Shown piece by piece: positions 36,185-44,587 of a stretch of 64,000 nucleotides of DNA. Position numbers and translations under genes: made by a program. Each line of letters starts with the position of its first letter. Within the stretch, counting starts at the first letter, position 1. Below the pieces are notes generated by a model. It searched no databases, had not been told where the DNA came from, and worked only from the letters and a program-made list of their open reading frames with translations. Source of the DNA: Bordetella genomosp. 13 (GTDB lineage Bacteria; Pseudomonadota; Gammaproteobacteria; Burkholderiales; Burkholderiaceae_B); assembly GCF_002119665.1 (NCBI RefSeq), contig NZ_CP021111.1, positions 1,178,001 to 1,242,000 on the forward strand. Direction: 5' to 3'.

Positions 36185-38001
36185 TCATGGACTCGGGACA
36201 TCGCATGTTCACCACTCGCCCGGAGATACTGGGCACGTTCGGCGTCGTCACGTCCACGCACTGGCTGGCCAGTTCGGCGGGCATGGCGCTGCTGGAGCGC
36301 GGCGGCAACGCCTTCGATGCCGCCGTGGCGGCGGGCTTTGTGCTGCACGTCGTCGAGCCGCACCTGGTGGGGCCGGCCGGCGAAGTGCCCATCGTGTTCC
36401 ATTCCGCGCGCACCGGCCTGACCGAGGTGCTGTGCGGGCAGGGCGCCACGCCCGCCAGCGCCACGCTCGAGGGCTACCGCGCGCTGGGACTCGACCTGAT
36501 CCCCGGCAACGGCCTGCTGCCCGCGGTCATCCCGGGCGCGTTCGACGCCTGGATGCTGCTGCTGCGCGACCACGGCACGATGCGCGTTCGCGACGTGCTG
36601 GAACCGGCCATCCATTACGCCGAGCACGGCCATGCGCTGATGCCGCGTATCGCCAACACCATCGCCGGGCTGCAGGATTTCTTCCAGCAGCACTGGCCCA
36701 GTACCGCCGAAGTCTATGTGCCGGGCGGCGCATTGCCGCGGGCGCGCAAGCTGTTCCGCAATCCCGCGCTGGCGCGCACGTGGCAGCGCCTGCTGCGCGA
36801 GGCCGAATCGGCCGGCCCCGACCGCGAACGCCAGATCGAGGCGGCGCGCAACGCGTTCTACCGCGGCTTCGTGGCCGAGGCCATCGACGGCCACATGCGC
36901 CGCGAATTCATGGACGAAAGCGGCAGGCCCCATCGCGGCGTGCTGACCGCCGGCGACATGGCGGGCTGGTCGGCCAGCTACGAAACCCCGCTGACGTACG
37001 ACTATCACGGCTACACCGTGGCCAAGGCCGGCGCCTGGAGCCAGGGCCCGGTGTTCCTGCAGACGCTGGCGCTGCTGAAGGAAATGGACCTGCAGGGCAC
37101 GGGCTCGTCCAGCGCGGAATTCATCCATCGCGTCACCGAGGCCATGAAGCTGGCTTTCGCCGATCGCGAAGCGTATTACGGAGATCCGGCCTTCGCCGAC
37201 GTGCCGCTGCCGCACTTGCTGTCGGACGCCTACAACGACGCCCGCCGCGCGCTGATCGGCGAACGGGCCTCGCACGAATTGCGGCCCGGCAGCGTGCCTG
37301 GCTTCGAGGCGCAGCTGGCGCGCGTGATGGACACCGTGGGCCGCCTGTCGAAGGTGGCGCAGGGCAGCGCGGGCGCGGGCGAGCCCACCATGGCCGACAT
37401 GCGCGCCTCGGCCAAGCGCGGCGACACCACTCACGTCGACGTCATCGACCGCTGGGGCAACATGGTGTCCGCCACACCCTCGGGCGGCTGGTTCCAGTCG
37501 TCGCCCGTTGTGCCCGAACTGGGCTTTGCGCTGAACACGCGCGCGCAGATGTTCTGGCTGGAGCCGGACCTGCCCGGCACGCTGGCGCCGGGCAAGCGGC
37601 CGCGCACCACGCTGACGCCCTCGCTGGCGCTGCGCGAGGGCAAGCCCTACATGGTGTTCGGCACGCCGGGCGGCGACCAGCAGGAGCAATGGCAGCTGCT
37701 GCTGTTCCTGCGGCACGTGCATCATGGCCTCGACCTGCAGGAGGCCATCGACCAGCCGATGTCGCACACCATGCATTTCCCCAGTTCCTTCTATCCGCGG
37801 GATCGCAAGCCGGGACATCTGGCGGCCGAGGTGTCGTTCGGCGCCGACGTGCTGGCGGACCTGCGCTCGCGCGGACATGACGTGGAAGAGGTGGCCGAGT
37901 GGTCGGTGGGCCGCCTGACCGCGGCCGCGCGGGATGAGGACGGCATCCTGCACGCGGCCGCCACGCCGCGGTTGATGCAGGCTTACGCGGTGGGGCGCTA
38001 G
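36181..38001 (+). CDS. Gamma-glutamyltransferase family protein
   Basis: 606 residues. ATG at 36181 overlaps the SBP stop; the inner ATG at 36187 is an alternative. No signal peptide is evident, so it may be cytoplasmic, unlike classical periplasmic GGT. Family features: GMALLERGGNAFDAAVAAGFVLHVVEPH, VIPGAFDAW, EAMKLAFADREAYYGD, and the autocatalytic cleavage site RGDTTHVDVIDRWGNMVSATPS with nucleophile Thr416. C-terminal GKRPRTTLTPSLAL and FGTPGGDQQEQW are typical. The usual reaction is hydrolysis or transfer of gamma-glutamyl groups, but related members act as acylases; the substrate is not determined by the sequence. Confidence 0.88.
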   Translation: MIMDSGHRMFTTRPEILGTFGVVTSTHWLASSAGMALLERGGNAFDAAVAAGFVLHVVEPHLVGPAGEVPIVFHSARTGLTEVLCGQGATPASATLEGYRALGLDLIPGNGLLPAVIPGAFDAWMLLLRDHGTMRVRDVLEPAIHYAEHGHALMPRIANTIAGLQDFFQQHWPSTAEVYVPGGALPRARKLFRNPALARTWQRLLREAESAGPDRERQIEAARNAFYRGFVAEAIDGHMRREFMDESGRPHRGVLTAGDMAGWSASYETPLTYDYHGYTVAKAGAWSQGPVFLQTLALLKEMDLQGTGSSSAEFIHRVTEAMKLAFADREAYYGDPAFADVPLPHLLSDAYNDARRALIGERASHELRPGSVPGFEAQLARVMDTVGRLSKVAQGSAGAGEPTMADMRASAKRGDTTHVDVIDRWGNMVSATPSGGWFQSSPVVPELGFALNTRAQMFWLEPDLPGTLAPGKRPRTTLTPSLALREGKPYMVFGTPGGDQQEQWQLLLFLRHVHHGLDLQEAIDQPMSHTMHFPSSFYPRDRKPGHLAAEVSFGADVLADLRSRGHDVEEVAEWSVGRLTAAARDEDGILHAAATPRLMQAYAVGR

Positions 38002-38071
38002 CGCGGCTTGGACGACGGCGGCTCGCGCATGGCGCTGCGCTGGCCGGGCGGTCAGCCTGCGGCATCGGGAC

Positions 38072-38899
38072 TCACCGTGCAGGCAGGCCCAGCCAGCCAT
38101 AGATGGCGACATAGATGCCCACGGCGATGATGAGCAGGCTGGAAAGGTACGGAGCCCGCCGGGCCACCGCGCCGAACCACGGCGCGCGCTTGCCGGCCTG
38201 GCGCACGCCCAGCGCGGCCACGACGCCGACGGTGACGAGGGTGATGGCCAGGCCCACGGAAAAGCACAGGACGAGCACGGCGCCCAGCGTGAATTCCTTC
38301 AGCTGCAGGCACAGCAGCAGCACGGTGATCGCGGCCGGGCAGGGGATGAGGCCGCCGGTCAGGCCGAACAGCGCGATCTGCCAGTGGGTGACGCGGCGGT
38401 CCGAGAAGCGGCGTCGGATGTCGGCCGCGTGTGCGCGCTGGTGTGCGTCTTCGAACTTGTCGCGTCCGTGATCGTGATGATCGTGGTCATGGTGGTCGTG
38501 GCCGTGATGACCATGGTCAGGGGAATGATGGGAATGCCCATGCGCGGCGGCGTGCTGTTCCCTCCACGTCCGCCAGAACATCCACGTGGCGATCGATACG
38601 ATCAACACGCCCGACGCCAGCTGGAAATAGGGTTCCAGTTCTTCCGCCGCGACGCCTTGCCAAAGATACATGCCGCCCAGCCCGATCCCCCATACGACCA
38701 ATGTGTGGGACACGGTTGCCGTCAGGCCCAATAATGCCGCCTGCCACACCGTGCCGCGTATGGCCACGATGAACGCCGCCATCATTGTCTTCGAGTGGCC
38801 GGGTTCCAACCCGTGCAAGGCGCCCAGCAATATGGCGCTGGGAATGAACAGCCAGGCCTGCGACGCACCCTGCGCGATCAGGTCGGAGAAAGAAAACAT
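38072..38899 (-). CDS. rcnA: RcnA-like nickel/cobalt exporter
   Basis: The ATG at 38899 has GGAAGG five bases upstream and gives 275 residues (a GTG at 38905 is in frame). Six or seven helices of the NiCoT family: LLGALHGLEPGHSKTMMAAFIVAIRG with the HxxxPGH-type metal motif, TATVSHTLVVWGIG, and GGLIPCPAAITVLLL. A cytoplasmic loop (about 117-165) contains about 18 histidines mixed with Asp. The HGLEPGHSK sequence and the loop match RcnA. A C5/G5 palindrome 45 bp upstream and a CsoR/RcnR-type regulator gene 1.6 kb away support metal-responsive control. Confidence 0.92.
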   Translation of the reverse strand: MFSFSDLIAQGASQAWLFIPSAILLGALHGLEPGHSKTMMAAFIVAIRGTVWQAALLGLTATVSHTLVVWGIGLGGMYLWQGVAAEELEPYFQLASGVLIVSIATWMFWRTWREQHAAAHGHSHHSPDHGHHGHDHHDHDHHDHGRDKFEDAHQRAHAADIRRRFSDRRVTHWQIALFGLTGGLIPCPAAITVLLLCLQLKEFTLGAVLVLCFSVGLAITLVTVGVVAALGVRQAGKRAPWFGAVARRAPYLSSLLIIAVGIYVAIYGWLGLPAR

Positions 38900-38943
38900 G
38901 GACACCTTCCAGGAAGCAGCACGACTACGGACTTGGCCCGATC

Positions 38944-38964
38944 ATATCCCCCCGTGGGGGATAT
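38944..38964. promoter_or_regulatory. G/C-tract palindrome, probable CsoR/RcnR-family operator
   Basis: ATATCCCCC-CGT-GGGGGATAT is a perfect dyad with 9-bp arms, located between the divergent rcnA (start 38899) and chrA (start 39124). A G-tract flanked by A/T-rich arms is the hallmark of CsoR/RcnR/DmeR operators. The regulator is probably the product of the gene at 40520-40798. Confidence 0.75.
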
Positions 38965-39123
38965 CCGCACAATAAGCCTACGCGGCTCCGGGCTTTTTGC
39001 GTTTCGGCCTGGATGGGGGAAACGACATGTTTGATTGCTATGCTCGACCCATCGCGGCGCCCGTGCAGTCCGAGACCCGCACAGCGGGGTGCCGCGCCTG
39101 GCCAGCATGGATTGGATGATGTC

Positions 39124-40509
39124 ATGACAGCAAGCAGGGAAGACTTCGGAACGCCACCCGTCGGCGTCGAACCGGAACCGGCACCGGGGCGCCCCGGTGC
39201 GGTGACGCTCGGCCAGGCCTTGTGGTTCTGGCTGAAGCTGGGCTTCATCAGCTTCGGAGGGCCTGCCGGGCAGGTGGCGATCATGCATACCGAACTGGTG
39301 GAACGCCGCCGGTGGATCAGCGAGCGCCGCTTCCTGCATGCCCTCAATTACTGCATGCTGCTGCCCGGACCCGAGGCCCAGCAGCTCGCCACCTATCTGG
39401 GTTGGCTGCTGCACCGGACATGGGGCGGCCTCGTGGCGGGCGGCCTGTTCGTACTGCCTTCGCTGTTCATCCTGATCGGCCTGTCGTGGGTATATGTCGC
39501 ATGGGGCGACGTGCCCGTCGTCGCCGGCCTCTTCTACGGGATCAAGCCGGCGGTCACCGCCATCGTGCTGCATGCCGCGCATCGTATCGGCTCGCGCGCG
39601 CTGAAGAATCCCATGCTGTGGGGCATCGCGGCGGCCGCCTTTGTAGCCATCTTCGCGTTGCGGGCGCCTTTTCCGCTCATCGTCGCCTTGGCGGCGCTGG
39701 CCGGCTTCGCGGGCGGAAGGTGGTGGCCGCAGTACTTTCACGCGGACGCCCGCCGCGGGGCCGGCATGCAGGGTCACGGACCCGCGCTCATCGACGACGA
39801 CACGCCCATCCCCCCGCATGCGCGCTTTCGATGGAGTCGCCTGGGCGCGATCGCGGCGGTCGGCGCCGTGCTGTGGGCGGCGCCCATGGCGGCGCTCACG
39901 GCCCTGTATGGCTGGCAGGGCGCCTACACGCAGATGGGCTGGTTCTTCACGAAGGCGGCATACCTGACGTTCGGGGGCGCCTACGCCGTGCTGCCCTATC
40001 TCTATCAGGGCGCGGTGGACCACTACGGCTGGCTTAGCGCGGCGCAGATGATCGACGGGCTCGCGCTTGGCGAGACCACGCCCGGCCCGCTGATCATGGT
40101 GGTGGCGTTCGTCGGTTTCGTCGGGGGCTACACGCACGCCCTGCTAGGCCCGGACCTGCCGTTCATGGCGGGCGCCCTGGCCGCGCTCATCGTCACCTGG
40201 TTCACCTTCCTGCCGTCATTCCTGTTCATCCTGGCCGGCGGTCCGCTGGTGGAGGCCACGAAGGAAGACCTGAAGTTCACCGCTCCGCTTACCGCCATCA
40301 CCGCCGCCGTGGTCGGCGTCATCCTGAACCTGGCCGTGTTCTTCGGATATCACGTGCTGTGGCCGCAGGGGCTGGCCGGCGACTTCGACTGGAAGGCCGC
40401 ATGCATCGCGCTCGGCGCCGCGGTGGCGCTGTTCAGGTTCAAGCGCGGCGTCATCGAAGTGATAGCGGTCTGCGCCATGGCAGGGCTGGCCATCACGCTA
40501 TTGGGTTGA
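39124..40509 (+). CDS. chrA: Chromate transporter ChrA
   Basis: 461 residues, long-chain CHR family with two homologous halves. First half: LKLGFISFGGPAGQVAIMHTELVERRRWISERRFLHALNYCMLLPGPEAQQLATYLG (38-94); second half: KAAYLTFGGAYAVLPYLYQGAVDHYGWLSAAQMIDGLALGETTPGPL. Exports chromate by proton-coupled exchange. The ATG at 39124 is the first with the conserved N-terminus. Divergent from rcnA and convergent with the CsoR/RcnR-like repressor gene. Confidence 0.94.
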   Translation: MTASREDFGTPPVGVEPEPAPGRPGAVTLGQALWFWLKLGFISFGGPAGQVAIMHTELVERRRWISERRFLHALNYCMLLPGPEAQQLATYLGWLLHRTWGGLVAGGLFVLPSLFILIGLSWVYVAWGDVPVVAGLFYGIKPAVTAIVLHAAHRIGSRALKNPMLWGIAAAAFVAIFALRAPFPLIVALAALAGFAGGRWWPQYFHADARRGAGMQGHGPALIDDDTPIPPHARFRWSRLGAIAAVGAVLWAAPMAALTALYGWQGAYTQMGWFFTKAAYLTFGGAYAVLPYLYQGAVDHYGWLSAAQMIDGLALGETTPGPLIMVVAFVGFVGGYTHALLGPDLPFMAGALAALIVTWFTFLPSFLFILAGGPLVEATKEDLKFTAPLTAITAAVVGVILNLAVFFGYHVLWPQGLAGDFDWKAACIALGAAVALFRFKRGVIEVIAVCAMAGLAITLLG

Positions 40510-40519
40510 TCCCCAGTCC

Positions 40520-40798
40520 TCAAAGATACTTGGCGATTTCCTTGAACTCGTCGATCGGCTCGCGATTCGTGGCGGGAAGCTTTTCGACCAATTCATCCAG
40601 GCAGTGGTCGATGTGGTCCTGGATCAGCGTCTTCTTGGCCTGCTGGATCGCCTTTTCCACCGCGTGCAGCTGTTGCGCGATGTCCAGGCACGGACGCCCG
40701 GCCTCGATCATCTCGACGATGCCGAGCAGGTGCCCGTTGGCGCGCTTCAACCGCTTGACGATGGCGGGATGCGTGGTGTGCACGTGGGGATGGTTCAT
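40520..40798 (-). CDS. CsoR/RcnR-family metal-sensing repressor
   Basis: 92 residues, all-helical DUF156 fold. N-terminus is His-rich (MNHPHVHTTH). Candidate metal ligands are C37 (RPCLD), H62 and C66 (DHIDHCLDEL), i.e. a C-H-C set as in copper-sensing CsoR, whereas Ni/Co-sensing RcnR uses C-H-H plus an N-terminal His. Ending 10 bp beyond the convergent chrA stop. The genomic link to rcnA and its G-tract operator argues for Ni/Co sensing, so the residue pattern and the context point in different directions; both should be kept in mind. Confidence 0.9.
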   Translation of the reverse strand: MNHPHVHTTHPAIVKRLKRANGHLLGIVEMIEAGRPCLDIAQQLHAVEKAIQQAKKTLIQDHIDHCLDELVEKLPATNREPIDEFKEIAKYL

Positions 40799-40878
40799 TC
40801 GCGTACGCCTGTAGGGACTGCATGATGTCGGCGCGCATCATGGCGCAAGGCCTGTACTTTACTGCCAGGCCGTCGGCA

Positions 40879-42273
40879 TCACCGCGGCCTGGCTGGACGT
40901 ACCCAACCCGGCGACGCCACGGCCCGCAGGATCAGGCACCCGTACAGCACCATGGCCAGCGCGGTTACGGCGAACAGGCCGTGCAGGGAACCGGTGGCGC
41001 GCAGCACCAGCCAGCCGCCGCCCACCGCCACGACAAGCCGCGCCAGTCCCGCCAGCAGCGGCCATTTCAGCCGGCCGGCGCCTTGCGACGCGAAATACAT
41101 CGAGAAGCCCAGGGCGAAAAAGCCATAGAACGGCCCGACGATGTGCAGATAGGTGCTGCCGGCGGCCAGCATGCCCGGGTCGTCGCCGAACAGGCGCAAC
41201 CAGGCCTCGGGCCATATCGCGGCCAGGATGCCCAGGCATTCGCCCAGCGCGAAGGCCACGGCGCCGCCGGTCAGCGCCACGCGCACGGCGCGCTGCGGCT
41301 GCCCGGCGCCGATGTTGGCGCCCACGATGGCCACCATGGGCGCGCCCAGGCCGAAGGCGATGGGCATCAGCAGATACTCGAGCCGTGCCGCCGTGCCGTA
41401 GCCCGCCAGCGCGGCCGTGCCGGCATAGGCGCCCGTCAGCGCGGTGACGGCCGCGATCAGGCCGTTGGTGAGCAGCGGATTGAGCGTGGCCAGCCCGCCC
41501 ACCGACAGGATGTCGCCCAGCAGCGCCGGGCGAAGGGCGCCTCGGCGCAGCCGCGCGGCGTTGCGGCCGCTGATGCAGTACCAGGCCAGGATGACCGTGC
41601 CCACGGCGTAGTAGCACAGCAGCGCCCAGGCGCCGCCAGCGATGCCCAAGCCCGGCAGCGGGCCCACCCCGAAGATCAGGCAGGGAGACAGCGGCACCAC
41701 CAGCAGCGCGCCGCCGCAGATGACCGCGCCCGGCACCATCATGTTGCCCGTGCCGCGCACCGCGCTGGCCAGCGCGTTCATCACCCACATCAACACCAGC
41801 CCGCCGAAGATGACGTTGGAGTAGGTGAGGGCGGCGTCCAGCGCGGCGCCATGCGCGCCCAGGGCCCGATAGATCTGCGGGCCCAGCAGCAGGAACACGG
41901 CGGTGAACGCCACGCCCAGGCACAGGTTGATGACCAGCGCATGCAGCACCAGGCTGTCGGCCGTCTCGTGACGGCCCGCGCCCAGCGCGCGCGCCACCGC
42001 GGACGAGATGCCGCCGCCCATGGCGCCCTGCGACATGTTCTGCATCAGCATCAGCAGCGGCGTAACCAGCGCCACGCCAGCCAGCGCGTCGGTGCCCAGC
42101 CGGGCCACGAACCAGGTCTCGACCAACGCCGCGCCGGATTGGGCCAGCAGCATCAGCATGTTCGGCCACGACATGCGCAGCAGCGTCGGCAGGATGGGAC
42201 CCTGCAGCATCGCATGCATCCGCGCGTTGGACGGCTTGGCGGCTGGCGGCGCCGCGACGGTGGAGGTAGTCAC
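40879..42273 (-). CDS. MATE-family multidrug/cation efflux pump
   Basis: 464 residues with twelve helices in two halves. PTLLRMSWPNMLMLLAQSGAALVETWFVARLGTDALAGVAL is the N-terminal MATE signature, and the second half repeats it (ATLNPLLTNGLIAAVTALTGAYAGTAALAGYGTAARLEYL). Uses Na+ or H+ gradient to expel drugs. Divergent from a MarR gene with a palindromic operator between. Confidence 0.92.
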   Translation of the reverse strand: MTTSTVAAPPAAKPSNARMHAMLQGPILPTLLRMSWPNMLMLLAQSGAALVETWFVARLGTDALAGVALVTPLLMLMQNMSQGAMGGGISSAVARALGAGRHETADSLVLHALVINLCLGVAFTAVFLLLGPQIYRALGAHGAALDAALTYSNVIFGGLVLMWVMNALASAVRGTGNMMVPGAVICGGALLVVPLSPCLIFGVGPLPGLGIAGGAWALLCYYAVGTVILAWYCISGRNAARLRRGALRPALLGDILSVGGLATLNPLLTNGLIAAVTALTGAYAGTAALAGYGTAARLEYLLMPIAFGLGAPMVAIVGANIGAGQPQRAVRVALTGGAVAFALGECLGILAAIWPEAWLRLFGDDPGMLAAGSTYLHIVGPFYGFFALGFSMYFASQGAGRLKWPLLAGLARLVVAVGGGWLVLRATGSLHGLFAVTALAMVLYGCLILRAVASPGWVRPARPR

Positions 42274-42306
42274 GAATGGCCCGGGTCGGCTGATAATGTT
42301 GAAAGT

Positions 42307-42328
42307 AATACTGGTATATGCCAGTATT
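42307..42328. promoter_or_regulatory. Palindromic operator between MATE and MarR genes
   Basis: AATACTGG-TATATG-CCAGTATT: 8-bp perfect arms around a 6-bp centre, 22 bp in total, in the 169-bp gap between the divergent starts at 42273 and 42443. Size and symmetry fit a MarR dimer site, so MarR probably represses the pump and itself. Confidence 0.7.
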
Positions 42329-42442
42329 ATCTGGCGCTGTTCGCTGCGGCGTCAACCGGCGCCGGGGTATCGCGCGCCGTACGGCTAGAATGGCCCGCAC
42401 GGCCGCGCTTGCGCGGCCGATCCGCATTACCCAGGAGGTCTC

Positions 42443-42907
42443 ATGGATGCCACCGCAGACCTGCGCGTCAGCGTTTGCACAAACTCCGCCCTGCGCCGTG
42501 CCACCCGGCGCGTCGGCCAGCTGTACGACGATGCGCTGGCGCCCATCGGCCTGCGCGCGACGCAGTACTCGATCCTGGCGCAGATCGACCGGGCCGGCGG
42601 CTCGCCGTTGGTGGGGTGGATGGCCGAGGTGCTGGTGATGGACCTGTCCGCGCTGGGCCACACCTTGCGATCGCTGGCCAGGGACGGGCTGGTCGAGGTG
42701 CTGCCAGACCAGGAAGACCGCCGCAGCCGCCGCGTGCGACTGACCCGCGCCGGCAAGAGCAAGCTCGTCAAGGCGCGCGTGCTGTGGAGCGATGCGCACC
42801 GCCGCTTCGAAGAGGCATTCGGGGCCGACGAGGCGGCGCAGTTGCGCCTCGTCCTGGATGCGATCGCGTCGCCGGCGTTCGTCGACCGCTTCAAGCGGCA
42901 GGCATAG
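42443..42907 (+). CDS. MarR-family regulator
   Basis: 154 residues. Winged helix in the middle (about 37-100; LRATQYSILAQIDRAGGSPLVGWMAEVLVMDLSALGHTLRSLARDGLVEV, wing DQEDRRSRRVRLT) with helices at both ends for dimerisation. Divergent from the MATE pump and almost certainly its local repressor. RBS AGGAGGT six bases before the ATG. Confidence 0.92.
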   Translation: MDATADLRVSVCTNSALRRATRRVGQLYDDALAPIGLRATQYSILAQIDRAGGSPLVGWMAEVLVMDLSALGHTLRSLARDGLVEVLPDQEDRRSRRVRLTRAGKSKLVKARVLWSDAHRRFEEAFGADEAAQLRLVLDAIASPAFVDRFKRQA

Positions 42908-42927
42908 CGTCCTTCTAAGTGCCGACA

Positions 42928-42980
42928 AAAAAAGCCCCCACGCCTCGCCTGCGGCTTGCTGCCCCCCGAGGGGGGCTTTT
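42928..42980 (+). terminator. Terminator after marR, copy of a widespread repeat
   Basis: Outer arms AAAGCCCCC (42931-42939) and GGGGGCTTT (42971-42979) with A/T flanks make a bidirectional terminator. The interior (CGCCTCGCCTGCGGCTTGCTG) matches, from memory, a repeated element common at gene ends in Burkholderiales; copy number in this genome cannot be assessed here. Confidence 0.75.
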
Positions 42981-43001
42981 GCCTTGGGGCGGCCCGGCGG
43001 C

Positions 43002-43035
43002 AAAAAAAGGGCGCAACGCCAGCGGCATTGCGCCC
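43002..43035 (-). terminator. Rho-independent terminator of the degQ-like gene
   Basis: On the minus strand GGGCGCAA (43035-43028) pairs with TTGCGCCC (43016-43009) and is followed directly by a seven-T run (43008-43002). It lies 40 bp beyond the stop at 43076. Confidence 0.85.
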
Positions 43036-43075
43036 GTCAAAGGCTGGCGTACCAGCCCATCGACCAATCAGTCCA

Positions 43076-44524
43076 TCATCCGACGCGCACCGGCACGAAA
43101 AGCTTGTCGCGACCGCGCTGCACCAGCAGGGCCACGGTGCCCTTGGCGCGCGCCACTTCGGCGCGCACCTGCTCCACGCTGCTGGCCGGCACGCCGTTCA
43201 ACGACAGGATCACGTCGCCGGGCTCGATGCCCGCGCGGGCGGCTGCGCCGGCAGCCTGCTGCACCACGAGTCCGGGCGCGCCGACCGCCTGCTGCTCCTG
43301 CGGACTGAGCGGGCGCAGCGCCAGCCCCAGCCGGCCCTGTCCGGGCTGGCCGCCTTCCTCGTCCGCGGCCGCGATGCCATCCTTGTCCGCGCTGCCCAGC
43401 GTGGCGCTCAGTTCCTTGCGGGTTCCGGCACGCCATACTTCCAGCTTCACGCGCTGTCCGGGCGAGGACAGGCTGATCGTCGACGACAGGTCGCCCGAGG
43501 ACACGATCTCGCGTCCGTCCACCTTGCGGATCACGTCGCCCGGCTGCAGGCCCGCCTTCTCGGCGGCGCTGCCCGGTTCGACGCTGGCCACCAGCGCGCC
43601 GGACGGCGAATCCAGCTTGAACGAATCCGCCAGGTCCTGGTTCACCTCTTGCGCCGTCACGCCCAGCCGCGCGTGCTGCGCCTTGCCGTGCTGCAGGATC
43701 TGGTCCTTGATCTTGTAGGCCACGTCGATCGGGATGGCGAACGACAGGCCCTGATAACCGCCGGTGCGGCTGTAGATCTGCGAGTTGATGCCCACCACCT
43801 CGCCGCGCGAGTTGAACAGCGGGCCGCCCGAGTTGCCCGGGTTCACCGCCACGTCGGTCTGGATGAACGGGACCGAGGTGTCGTCCGGCAGCGATCGGCC
43901 CTTGGCGCTGACGATGCCGGCCGTGGCGGTGTTTTCCAGTCCGAACGGCGAGCCGATGGCCAGCACCCACTCGCCCACTTCCAGACTGTCGAGGTCGCCG
44001 ATCTTCACCACCGGCAGGTCGGAGGCGTTGATCTTCAGCACCGCCACGTCGGTCTGCGGATCGGAGCCCAGCACCTTGGCGCGGTACTCACGGCGGTCGG
44101 TGAGCTTCACCGTCACTTCCTTGGCGTCCTTGACCACGTGCGCGTTGGTCAGGATGGTGCCGTCGGCGCTGATGATGAAGCCGGAGCCCTCGCCGCGCAC
44201 GGGTACTTCCCGCTGGCCATACGGCATCATCCGGCCGGGAAAGCCGGGGAACTGGCCGAAGAACTGCGCGAACGGATCGTCCTCGGCGGCCACCTTGGTG
44301 CTGCCGGTGATGCTGATGTTGACCACCGCCGGCCCGTACTCGCGCGTGATCTGCGCGAAATTCGGCGGCGCGACGGTATTGACCGGAGCGGCGGCCTGCG
44401 TGGCCGCGGGCGCGGCGTCGGCGCGGGTGGTGGCCACGACCGCGGTGGCTCCGGCGCCGCCGACGACGCCGGCGGCGAGCAGGGCGACGAGCAGGCGAGA
44501 GGGGGTGAGACGAGTCGGGGTCAT
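43076..44524 (-). CDS. DegQ/HtrA-type periplasmic serine protease
   Basis: 482 residues from the ATG at 44524 (AGGAG five bases upstream). A signal/anchor helix (about 10-30), trypsin-like domain with H129 (TNAHVV), D159 (SDPQTDVAVL) and S232 (GNSGGP), then two PDZ domains (about 290-370 and 395-475). The layout is that of DegP/DegQ/MucD, which degrade misfolded envelope proteins. A QseBC-like two-component pair ends 63 bp upstream on the same strand, so the three may form one unit with sensor-controlled protease levels. Confidence 0.93.
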   Translation of the reverse strand: MTPTRLTPSRLLVALLAAGVVGGAGATAVVATTRADAAPAATQAAAPVNTVAPPNFAQITREYGPAVVNISITGSTKVAAEDDPFAQFFGQFPGFPGRMMPYGQREVPVRGEGSGFIISADGTILTNAHVVKDAKEVTVKLTDRREYRAKVLGSDPQTDVAVLKINASDLPVVKIGDLDSLEVGEWVLAIGSPFGLENTATAGIVSAKGRSLPDDTSVPFIQTDVAVNPGNSGGPLFNSRGEVVGINSQIYSRTGGYQGLSFAIPIDVAYKIKDQILQHGKAQHARLGVTAQEVNQDLADSFKLDSPSGALVASVEPGSAAEKAGLQPGDVIRKVDGREIVSSGDLSSTISLSSPGQRVKLEVWRAGTRKELSATLGSADKDGIAAADEEGGQPGQGRLGLALRPLSPQEQQAVGAPGLVVQQAAGAAARAGIEPGDVILSLNGVPASSVEQVRAEVARAKGTVALLVQRGRDKLFVPVRVG

Positions 44525-44587
44525 GTCGGCTCCTTGGAGCATGTTTTGAACATGGCGCCATGGTGCCGCCGCCGGCTTAGGCGAATC

